This document shows, one piece after another, positions 1 through 5,273 of a stretch of 5,273 bases of DNA. The notes beneath the pieces are model-generated. The model saw only the letters and a list, made by a program, of their open reading frames with translations. It made no database searches and had not been told where the DNA came from. The stretch is from Cyanobacteria bacterium UBA8156 (GTDB lineage: Bacteria > Cyanobacteriota > Cyanobacteriia > Pseudanabaenales > Pseudanabaenaceae), in NCBI GenBank assembly GCA_003456125.1, contig DMPD01000246.1, positions 1 to 5,273 on the forward strand, in the 5' to 3' direction. Each line of letters opens with the position of its first letter. Within the stretch, counting starts at the first letter, position 1. A program made the position numbers and the translations under genes.

Positions 1-1976
1 CCCACATCGATCGCCGTCATGCCGGGTTGCAGGAAATTCCGCCAAAATTCCATCTCGCCTTCAAACCAATCCCCCTCCGCCAACAGAATCGAAGTCACAA
101 TGCTGGTGAGCCGGGATTCGATCGCCAGCCATAGGCCGTCGTAGGGCAACCAAACCGTCTTGGGGTCGAGGGTCGGCCCACCGGCTTGCCCCAGCAGTTC
201 CGTGTAGCGATCGCGCCACAAGGCCGCTGCCGCAGGGTAATTCGATCGCTCGTAGGCCAAGGTCAGGGCGAGGGCCAAGGGCAACGAATCGGGTTCCCGT
301 TGCCAGGCCCGGTGCAGATAGACCACCCCCTCCGGCTGCTGGTTGCCCACCACCATCAACCCCATCTTGCGGTTGAGGGCCGCGTCTTCCGGGAACACGG
401 TGTGCAGGGCTTTGATCGGGCGGTAGAAATGGCTGGTGAACCCCACCTGGTGACCGTAGCTGGCCGCCAATACCCGCAAGGCTTGCTCCCACCCCGAACC
501 CATCGCGTAGAAATCCCCGCGGTCTCCCTCCCACCCTTGGGGGAGAACCACCGACCCCAATCCTACATTCTCTTGGTTGCGGCATAGGTCTGCATACCAG
601 GTGGTCAAAACCCGGAGCACCGTTTCTTCCACGTTGATGCGCAACCGACGACACCACACCAGGTAGTGGGCCGTGCTCAGGGGATGGCCCCCCAAGTCAT
701 AACCCCGCTGCCAAGCCCCTTGCGCCGCCGCCCAGTGGGCCTGCCGTTCCGCCGGGTTGTTTTCCGCTGCCCTTAAGTGCGCCACCGCCACACGATGCCA
801 GGCTAAGGGCGAGGCAAGCGGTTCCGTTGCCGTGATTGCTTGCGTTACCTCTCGACACAGAGCTTCCAGCTGATCCAGGGTGCGATCGCGCCCAAATTGG
901 GTGAGGGCCGTCTGTTGACCGCGCCGGGCGATCGCCTGTCGCTCCTCTGGGTTTTCGGCCAAAAATTGCAACACTTCCGCCAAGGCCAGTGGGTTTTCCG
1001 CCTCAAACAAAAAACCAGTTTCGCCAGGGGTCAAAATTTCGGGAATACCACCGCGATCGCTCCCCACCGCCGCCAAACCCGCCTGCATCGCTTCCACCAG
1101 TGCCATGCCAAAAGGCTCTTCAAACCGGGAGGGCAACACCCAGGTGTTGTGCTGTCGATAGAGTTCGGCCAGCGCCGGCTGGGATTGCAACCCCACAAAC
1201 CGGAGGCGATCGCCCATGCCCTCTTGCTCGGCAAACTCCTGCAGGGCCTGCACGTAGTCCGGGGTGAGGGTTCCCCCGGCGATGGTCGCGGCAAAGGGAA
1301 TGCCCAAGGTATGCAGAATCGCCAGCGCTTCCAGCAGCACATCGGGGCCCTTGTAATGCATCACCAAACTGGCGTACATCACCCGCAGCATGTCCTGGGG
1401 ATGGGGTTCCGTATCATAGAAAATGCCCTGCTCGGCCCCCGGATAAATCGTGCGGAGACGGGTGGCCGGATAACCGCTGGCGGTGAGGTGGTGGCCAATC
1501 CAATCGCTGACCGCCACCCGGTGGTACAAAGGGCTATCCGGCATCTGCTCCGGCTCGTAGGAGGGATGGGCATTCATGATGTAGTGCACCACCGGCACCC
1601 CTTGCGCCAACAGGACTTCCAATACCGAAATATCTAGAAATCCCAGGTTGCCCCACAAACAGACATCGGGGGCCCATTCCGGCACCACCCGGGCGATCGT
1701 TTCGCGGTTGACCTGGGTCAACGCCCGCGCCGTTTCGATGGGCAACAGCTCCGAGCCTTGGGCCGTCCAGCGCCCATACAACCGCAAATCCCGCCGAATG
1801 GGTACCGTTGACCCGATCGACTCACGGTAGCCGGTAGGCAAGTCAGGGGTATCGCTGGTTACAACCAAAACCTCATGTCCGCGGGCCGCCAGCCCCTCGG
1901 CATAGTCCGCCATCGCCCGCTCGTAGCCACCAATGGTCTGGGGCGGGTACAAATTGGAAACCACGAGAATACGCAT
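1..1976 (-). CDS. GT4 glycosyltransferase with TPR-like middle and start of an FkbM-type methyltransferase domain (3' end outside window)
   Basis: The frame is open from the ATG at 1976 to the window edge (658 codons plus two bases). Residues 1-375 are a GT-B fold, GT4-type glycosyltransferase. It shows the start MRILVVSNLYPPQ, GGYE at 16-19, GHEV at 33-36, a lysine in HYKGPD near 209, the EX7E motif E287-E295 in EEPFGMALVEAM, and GGIPEI at 309-314. Such enzymes move a sugar from a nucleotide-sugar donor, usually at the cytoplasmic face of the membrane during glycan assembly. Residues 376-630 are Ala/Leu/Trp-rich and helical, like degenerate TPR repeats. The last visible residues, WFEGEMEFWRNFLQPGMTAIDVG (637-659, seen as two stretches: WFEGEMEFW and LQPGMTAIDVG), match the SAM-binding start of FkbM methyltransferases. 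No strong Shine-Dalgarno precedes the ATG; a lone -10-like TAAAAT lies at 2006-2001. The glycosyltransferase call is firm; the methyltransferase call rests on about 20 residues. Confidence 0.9.
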   Translation of the reverse strand, partial: MRILVVSNLYPPQTIGGYERAMADYAEGLAARGHEVLVVTSDTPDLPTGYRESIGSTVPIRRDLRLYGRWTAQGSELLPIETARALTQVNRETIARVVPEWAPDVCLWGNLGFLDISVLEVLLAQGVPVVHYIMNAHPSYEPEQMPDSPLYHRVAVSDWIGHHLTASGYPATRLRTIYPGAEQGIFYDTEPHPQDMLRVMYASLVMHYKGPDVLLEALAILHTLGIPFAATIAGGTLTPDYVQALQEFAEQEGMGDRLRFVGLQSQPALAELYRQHNTWVLPSRFEEPFGMALVEAMQAGLAAVGSDRGGIPEILTPGETGFLFEAENPLALAEVLQFLAENPEERQAIARRGQQTALTQFGRDRTLDQLEALCREVTQAITATEPLASPLAWHRVAVAHLRAAENNPAERQAHWAAAQGAWQRGYDLGGHPLSTAHYLVWCRRLRINVEETVLRVLTTWYADLCRNQENVGLGSVVLPQGWEGDRGDFYAMGSGWEQALRVLAASYGHQVGFTSHFYRPIKALHTVFPEDAALNRKMGLMVVGNQQPEGVVYLHRAWQREPDSLPLALALTLAYERSNYPAAAALWRDRYTELLGQAGGPTLDPKTVWLPYDGLWLAIESRLTSIVTSILLAEGDWFEGEMEFWRNFLQPGMTAIDV

Positions 1977-2104
1977 GGCAGACGGCCAAAGGACTTCGGT
2001 ATTTTAACGGTAGTTCGGTGGGCACCCCAGCCATGAACCGGCACATTGGCAGGAAGATTCCCCCTCCACCCAAGACAAAACCTCCACCGGCCCTGCCTAT
2101 CCTT

Positions 2105-2126
2105 GGCAAAGTATTGATACCTTGCC
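2105..2126. repeat. 22-bp imperfect inverted repeat, possible operator
   Basis: The arms GGCAAAGTAT and ATACCTTGCC flank a TG centre and are complementary at nine of ten positions. The short centre favours a dimeric-protein site over an RNA hairpin. The sequence does not match an NtcA site (GTA-N8-TAC): its GTA and TAC are only four bases apart. No regulator is assigned. Confidence 0.5.
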
Positions 2127-2145
2127 CTGAGCAAATGCTATTAGA

Positions 2146-2157
2146 AATGTTAACATT
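2146..2157. repeat. 12-bp perfect palindrome AATGTTAACATT, possible operator
   Basis: AATGTTAACATT is exactly self-complementary. Its last two bases overlap the tentative doxX -35 element (2156-2161), so a bound protein could block or recruit polymerase. A 12-bp perfect palindrome in non-coding DNA next to two other dyads is suggestive, but no specific regulator is recognised. Confidence 0.45.
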
Positions 2158-2158
2158 G

Positions 2159-2173
2159 GTAAACAAGGTTTGC
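2159..2173. repeat. Short hairpin-forming inverted repeat GTAAAC-AAG-GTTTGC
   Basis: Six-base arms (2159-2164 and 2168-2173) pair with one G-T wobble around a three-base loop. It sits within the spacer of the tentative doxX promoter. It also covers a TTG at 2170 that could extend doxX upstream by 17 codons, which argues mildly against that start. Confidence 0.35.
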
Positions 2174-2220
2174 TTATCGTAAATTTTGGTTTTGCAATCG
2201 CAATACATCTGGGGGCTTTT

Positions 2221-2751
2221 ATGCAGGCAGTAGACAATTACCGGCGGTTGGTGCGGCCGGTGCTGGTGGGGACGGGCGATCGCTGGGCTTCGGTGGTATT
2301 GACCGCGTTGCGGGTCGTCGTCGGGATTTTCATGATTCACAACGGCTTGGACAAGTTGGAAGACATGCCGTCCTTCATCGAAGCCTATGTAGTGCCGCTG
2401 GGATTTCCGTTCCCGACGTTTTTCGGCTACGCGGCGGCGTTGACGGAGTTGGTGGCGGCGCCGTTGTTGGCGGTGGGTTTGCTGACGCGGTTTGCGGCTT
2501 TGGGGTTGTTCACCACGATGGCGGTGGCGGTGTACCACCACATTTTGACGGCTGGTTTGATGATTCCGGTGATTGAACTATCGGGGTTGTATGGGATCAC
2601 CTTCTTGGCGTTCACCGTGACCGGGGCGGGCCCTTACTCCTTGGATGCTGTGGTGGCGGGTCAGCTCGATCGCTGGTTGATGCGGGTGCGTTCGGAAAAG
2701 TTGGAATCCCTGGAAACCTCGTTCCAATCGGAAGCCACGACCAAGAAGTAG
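2221..2751 (+). CDS. DoxX-family integral membrane protein
   Basis: This 176-aa protein has the length and plan of the DoxX family (four transmembrane helices). Hydrophobic segments lie near residues 23-40, 66-87, 91-109 and 119-136. The family-like HNGLDKLED follows helix 1 at 40-48, and GAGPYSLDAVV follows helix 4 at 135-145. The charged C-terminal tail is probably cytoplasmic. The ATG at 2221 is preferred: GGGGG ends five bases upstream and the protein then begins MQAVDNYRRL, whereas the upstream TTG (2170) has no better ribosome site and lies in a dyad. DoxX proteins are variously linked to quinone oxidoreductases, thiosulfate oxidation and redox stress, but no partner is encoded nearby, so the specific function is unknown. 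Its TAG abuts the stop codon of the opposing larC gene. Confidence 0.9.
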   Translation: MQAVDNYRRLVRPVLVGTGDRWASVVLTALRVVVGIFMIHNGLDKLEDMPSFIEAYVVPLGFPFPTFFGYAAALTELVAAPLLAVGLLTRFAALGLFTTMAVAVYHHILTAGLMIPVIELSGLYGITFLAFTVTGAGPYSLDAVVAGQLDRWLMRVRSEKLESLETSFQSEATTKK

Positions 2752-3974
2752 TCAATGAATCCAGTGTTGCGCGGCCCAGGTGACCAATTCCTGATGGATT
2801 TGGTACCAGGGCCGTTGTTGTTGGCGGGCGATCGCCGCGCAGTCTTCGTATTCAGGGCGATGGGTGACGGTACCATTCGGTTGCCGAACGGTCTTAAATC
2901 GCGCCGGGCCCCAAGGGGTGATGTGGGGGGCCACGGTGCGGGGTAGAACCCATCGTTCTTGGTAGCGGTAACGCAGGCCCAGGGTCGGGGTTTCGGCAAA
3001 CAACAGCAAGGCACAGGTTTCGAGGCGATCGGGCAGGCACAGTACCTCCAGCCGGTGGCCGGGTCGTCCCTTTTTCATGTACACCGGTTGAAAGCTGTAG
3101 TCGAGGGCCCCAGCCGCCAACAGGCGATCGCCCAGGTAGCCCAGGGCTTGCGGACTGATGTCATCCAGTTGGGTTTCCAACACCGCCACGGTTTCGGTTT
3201 CCGCCTCTGCGATCAGTGGGCATGGTGGTGGCCAGGGACTGTTTTTTTTTGGAGAGTGGTGCCTACCCACAGGCGGAGAATGTTGGGAATCGGCAAATCC
3301 CGGTGGCCGGCCCCCAGTCCGATTTTTTCCAGGGTGAGGGGGGGCGGCCCACCAAAATCTTCTGCGATCGCCACCATCAACGCTGCGCCCGTCGGGGTGA
3401 CCAATTCGGTAGCAAGGCCGTTGTCGTAAAGCGGCACCTGGCGGGATTCCCAGAGTTTGAGGACAGCGGGCACCGGCACCGGCAGCCGGCCGTGATCGCA
3501 GTGGACGTAGCCTGCCCCCACCGGCAATGCGGAGCAACACACGGCTTCGACCCCCAGCCAATCCAAACCCACGCAGGTGCCCACCACATCCACGATCGCA
3601 TCGAGGGCCCCCACCTCGTGAAAATGCACCTGTTCGACGGGAATACCATGCACTTCGCCCTCGGCGATCGCCAGGGCCCGAAAGGTGGCCAAACTCCAAT
3701 CCCGGGCCCGTTCCGACAGTTGGGCCCCCCGAATCCGGTCTTCAATTTCCGGCAAATGGCGGTGGTGGTGTTGCTCCCGGGTTTGCACCGTCACGGCGAT
3801 CGCCGCCTGGCCCTGTCGCCGCACCGTTTCCACCTGGAGCTGCACCTCGGTGGCGAGACCCAGGTGAGCAATGGTTTCCTCCAACACCGCGAGGGGAACC
3901 CCCGCCCCCACCACCGCGGCGATCGCCATGTCTCCGGCGATCCCAGTCGGACAGTCAAAGTAGGCTATGCGCAT
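2752..3974 (-). CDS. larC: LarC, nickel-pincer cofactor nickel-insertion protein, split by a -1 frame change at an A9 run
   Basis: LarC is the CTP-dependent cyclometallase that inserts nickel into the pyridinium dithiocarboxylate precursor of the nickel-pincer cofactor. Frame 1 (3974 to the TGA at 3215-3213) encodes 253 aa with family motifs: [12 protein letters not shown] (5-16), a His cluster H69-H73, [16 protein letters not shown] (117-132), [12 protein letters not shown] (159-170), ELVTPTGAA (190-198) and PNILRLW (230-236). Frame 2, shifted -1, supplies the C-terminal domain with [16 protein letters not shown] and [10 protein letters not shown], ending at 2752. A -1 slip in the A run (3250-3242) joins them into 407 aa, a normal LarC length. 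Frame 2 has no convincing start of its own near the junction. The ATG at 3974 is chosen because MRIAYFDC matches the family N-terminus; ATG 3983 (AGGGGG seven bases upstream) and TTG 3989 are alternatives. No larA, larB or larE is present. The family call is firm; whether the break is recoding, pseudogene or sequencing error is open. Confidence 0.88.
3242..3250 (-). other. A9 slippery run at the LarC1/LarC2 junction, candidate recoding site
   Basis: In the larC mRNA sense the codons read CTC CAA AAA AAA ACA GTC. The heptamer A AAA AAA allows two lysine tRNAs to re-pair perfectly after a -1 slip, continuing as AAC AGT CCC TGG. The original frame stops within 10 codons (TGA 3215-3213). A run of nine A is also long enough for RNA polymerase slippage; adding one A has the same effect. 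A possible stimulatory stem (mRNA CACCACCAU with GUGGCGGUG, positions 3230-3222 and 3189-3181, one mismatch, 32-base loop) begins 12 bases downstream and is weak evidence. Confidence 0.6.
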
Positions 3975-4020
3975 TCCACCCATCCCCAAACCCCCTGTAC
4001 TGTAGCAAAACCGCCTCCCT

Positions 4021-5163
4021 TCACTTGGGAATCACCGCCCCCAACAACAGGGCCCCCGTGAAATCCGCGCCGGTGATATCCGCCGCACTCAGGTTCGCCA
4101 GCTTGAGATTGGCTTGCAGAAACAAAGCTTCTCGGAGCGTCGCCCGGTGCAGCGTGGCTTGTTCCAGCTTGGCAGCTAGAACGCTGGCTTGGGACAAGTC
4201 CGCCATGGTCAAATTGGCTCGCCCCAGATCGATCCCATTGAGGTTGGCCCCCACCAAATCCGCCATGGTTAAATCCGCCCGCTGCAAGACCCCCTCGTAG
4301 AGGTTGGCCCCCCGCAGCACGGCTTGGTTAAAGTTGGCTCGGCATCCCCACAGCCGCTGCAGGTTGGCTCTCGTCAAATCCGTCCGACTAAAGTTGGCCT
4401 CGCTGGCATGGGCATCCGCCATGTAGGCACCGCTGAGGTTGCTGCCCGTCAAATCCGCCCCACTCAGCACCGCGCTGCCAAAGTTCGTACGATGGGCACT
4501 CAGCTCTCGCATCAGGCTTTGGCAGAAATTGGCGGCGATGGCACTGGCAAAATCCAGGATCGCCTTTTCAAGATTGGCTTCGATCAAATTGGTGCGGTTG
4601 GGGATGGCGCGGCTGAGGTTGGTTTTGCGCAGGTTGACACGACTCAGGTTGGCGGCAATTAAATTGGCCGAGGTGAGGTCGGACTCCGTTAAATTACCGC
4701 CGCTGAAATTAACCCCCTCCAAATTCAAACCCCGCAGGTCGCGGTGGGAAAAATCTCCCCCCTGCAGACAGGCCCCTTTGAGGTTGACTCCCTGGAAATC
4801 GGTTTGGGCCAGATGGGCCCGGCCCAGCTTGGCCCGTCGCAGCTTGGCCCCTTCCCACCGCAGGCGATCGCAGCGGGCTTCGGTAAAGTTCGCCCCCTCC
4901 AACACGCTCCACGATAGATCGGCCCCCTGCAGGTCAGCCCCGGTAAAATCCACACCGGTCAAATCCGCCGAACTAAGGTCAGCGGTGCGCAAATTCGCCC
5001 TTTGGAAATTGCAACCCCGGAGATTGGCCCCCGCCAACGCCGCATCGCTCAGCTCGGCCCCCGTCAAATCCGGAACCCCCAGGTTTTCCCCTTGACGCTG
5101 CCGCCATTGGTTCCACCAATCGGCCCCTTGTTTGATTTGGCGGAGATACTTTGAGTCTGCCAT
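4021..5163 (-). CDS. Long pentapeptide-repeat protein
   Basis: This 380-aa protein has a short N-terminal segment (residues 1-30, including WWNQWRQRQ, typical of cyanobacterial members) followed by tandem A(D/N)LXX repeats from about residue 31 to the C-terminus. Clear units include [15 protein letters not shown] and ANLTM. This pattern folds as a right-handed quadrilateral beta-helix, four pentapeptides per turn, so about 70 repeats give about 17 turns. The phase is kept throughout, with a degenerate patch at about 201-226 ([10 protein letters not shown] to LMRELSAHR). No signal peptide or membrane helix is seen, so it is probably cytoplasmic. Most such proteins have no known function; the short gyrase-protecting Qnr/MfpA type is much smaller, so that role is not implied. 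The ATG at 5163 has AGGA ten bases upstream. The gene ends 46 bp before larC on the same strand, suggesting co-transcription. Confidence 0.93.
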   Translation of the reverse strand: MADSKYLRQIKQGADWWNQWRQRQGENLGVPDLTGAELSDAALAGANLRGCNFQRANLRTADLSSADLTGVDFTGADLQGADLSWSVLEGANFTEARCDRLRWEGAKLRRAKLGRAHLAQTDFQGVNLKGACLQGGDFSHRDLRGLNLEGVNFSGGNLTESDLTSANLIAANLSRVNLRKTNLSRAIPNRTNLIEANLEKAILDFASAIAANFCQSLMRELSAHRTNFGSAVLSGADLTGSNLSGAYMADAHASEANFSRTDLTRANLQRLWGCRANFNQAVLRGANLYEGVLQRADLTMADLVGANLNGIDLGRANLTMADLSQASVLAAKLEQATLHRATLREALFLQANLKLANLSAADITGADFTGALLLGAVIPK

Positions 5164-5186
5164 GGCCGCGCCGTCCTGCTGGTACG

Positions 5187-5195
5187 ATTATGGCA
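5187..5195 (-). promoter_or_regulatory. Extended -10 element TGCCATAAT upstream of the pentapeptide-repeat gene
   Basis: On the minus strand TGC precedes CATAAT, a five-of-six match to TATAAT with the TG of an extended -10 box. RNA would start near 5180, leaving a leader of about 17 bases that carries the AGGA ribosome site. No good -35 box is visible at the usual distance, which extended -10 promoters can tolerate. The call is inference from sequence only. Confidence 0.4.
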
Positions 5196-5218
5196 GTTTC
5201 GGCCCCCGCAACGCGATC

Positions 5219-5273
5219 GTGAAATTCAACGCCAAAATTTTTGTCACCCTCCACCCCGCCGTTCTCGACCCCG
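5219..5273 (+). CDS. purS: PurS subunit of phosphoribosylformylglycinamidine synthase (N-terminus only)
   Basis: Eighteen codons are visible before the window ends, reading MKFNAKIFVTLHPAVLDP. This matches the PurS N-terminus, whose first strand has the form K(Y/F)xAxIxVTLxPxVLDP. PurS is the small subunit that helps join PurL and PurQ in the FGAM synthase complex, the fourth step of purine synthesis, in the cytoplasm. The GTG at 5219-5221 is chosen because it lies where the family starts; no in-frame ATG occurs in the upstream part of the gap, although the frame stays open upstream. No Shine-Dalgarno is visible, which is common in cyanobacteria. The gene diverges from the pentapeptide-repeat gene with 55 bp between the starts. 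The short length limits certainty. Confidence 0.78.
   Translation, partial: MKFNAKIFVTLHPAVLDP

Larger units (their letters stand above)
1977..2220. promoter_or_regulatory. Divergent control region between the glycosyltransferase gene and doxX
   Basis: This 244-bp AT-richer stretch separates two divergent genes and should hold both promoters. For doxX a weak pair, TTGGTA (2156-2161) and TAAATT (2180-2185) with an 18-bp spacer, would start RNA near 2192. For the minus-strand gene only TAAAAT (2006-2001) resembles a -10 box, with no good -35. Three inverted repeats lie at 2105-2173, the second overlapping the first bases of the possible doxX -35. I see no convincing coding frame, tRNA or known riboswitch. 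Promoter positions are inference. Confidence 0.4.
207..4871. repeat. HIP1 octamers (GCGATCGC), 13 dispersed copies
   Basis: Exact GCGATCGC copies begin at 207, 882, 928, 1053, 1206, 2276, 2828, 3124, 3364, 3664, 3796, 3919 and 4864. Chance alone would give well under one in a window this size. All lie inside genes: five in the glycosyltransferase gene, one in doxX, six in larC and one in the pentapeptide gene. This over-represented palindrome is a known cyanobacterial genome signature and is the main basis for assigning the organism group. Confidence 0.9.

Noticed and set aside
840..1637. Long plus-strand open frame (265 codons) opposite the glycosyltransferase gene
   Set aside because: It is antisense to well-conserved GT4 motifs (EEPFGMALVEAM, GGIPEI) and its translation shows no recognisable domain; GC-rich DNA readily gives such open shadow frames.
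1859..2134. Minus-strand frame of 91 codons running from the intergenic region into the glycosyltransferase gene
   Set aside because: It overlaps the firm glycosyltransferase N-terminus in another frame and has no recognisable features or ribosome site.
2170..2220. Upstream TTG start that would extend doxX by 17 residues
   Set aside because: The extra residues show no family similarity, the TTG lies in an inverted repeat, and ATG 2221 has a G-rich ribosome site at suitable spacing.
3216..4061. Plus-strand open frame of 281 codons covering larC
   Set aside because: It is the complement of conserved LarC sequence, with a His/Pro/Arg/Gly-rich translation and no domain; opposite-strand openness comes from base composition.
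4439..5095. Plus-strand repetitive open frame opposite the pentapeptide gene
   Set aside because: Its repeating KSAPVKS-like pattern is the antisense reading of the pentapeptide repeats, not an independent repeat protein.
4021..5163. Pentapeptide protein as a quinolone-resistance (Qnr/MfpA-like) gyrase mimic
   Set aside because: Those proteins are around 200 residues; this one is nearly twice as long, has a different N-terminal segment and lacks a resistance context.
4021..5163. The regular A(D/N)LXX-coding DNA as a CRISPR or tandem-repeat array
   Set aside because: The 15-base periodicity comes from the protein repeat with variable codons; there are no identical repeats separated by unique spacers.
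5151..5188. TTGAGT with TACGAT as a plus-strand purS promoter
   Set aside because: The spacer is 26 bases, far from the usual 16-19.

Overview
The window looks like chromosomal DNA from a cyanobacterium. The exact octamer GCGATCGC (HIP1, a cyanobacterial signature) occurs 13 times in 5.3 kb. The proteins also have cyanobacterial character: a long pentapeptide-repeat protein, a PurS-type start and a LarC homologue. The DNA is GC-rich and codes almost throughout. Genus cannot be determined from this window.

Layout, left to right. (1) Positions 1-1976, minus strand: a large protein with an N-terminal GT4 glycosyltransferase, a helical TPR-like middle and, at the window edge, the first residues of what looks like an FkbM-type methyltransferase domain; its 3' end is outside. 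(2) Positions 1977-2220: a 244-bp divergent control region holding three closely spaced inverted repeats. (3) Positions 2221-2751, plus strand: a four-helix DoxX-family membrane protein. (4) Positions 2752-3974, minus strand: larC, the nickel-insertion protein of nickel-pincer cofactor synthesis, split into two overlapping frames that join at a run of nine A. (5) Positions 4021-5163, minus strand: a 380-aa pentapeptide-repeat protein 46 bp upstream of larC and probably co-transcribed with it. (6) Positions 5164-5218: a short divergent promoter region. (7) Positions 5219-5273, plus strand: the first 18 codons of purS.

The genes do not form one pathway. The GT/FkbM protein suggests surface polysaccharide or glycolipid assembly, LarC a nickel cofactor, and PurS purine synthesis. 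The DoxX and pentapeptide proteins have no assignable specific role. doxX and larC converge with no base between their stop codons.

The most notable item is the larC frame break. The A9 run lies exactly at the LarC1/LarC2 domain junction, and a -1 slip there (or one extra A in the mRNA) gives a normal 407-aa LarC. Established work on Lactobacillus plantarum LarC describes production from larC1 and larC2 by ribosomal frameshifting, so this may be a conserved recoding site rather than a broken gene. A homopolymer sequencing error is the main alternative.
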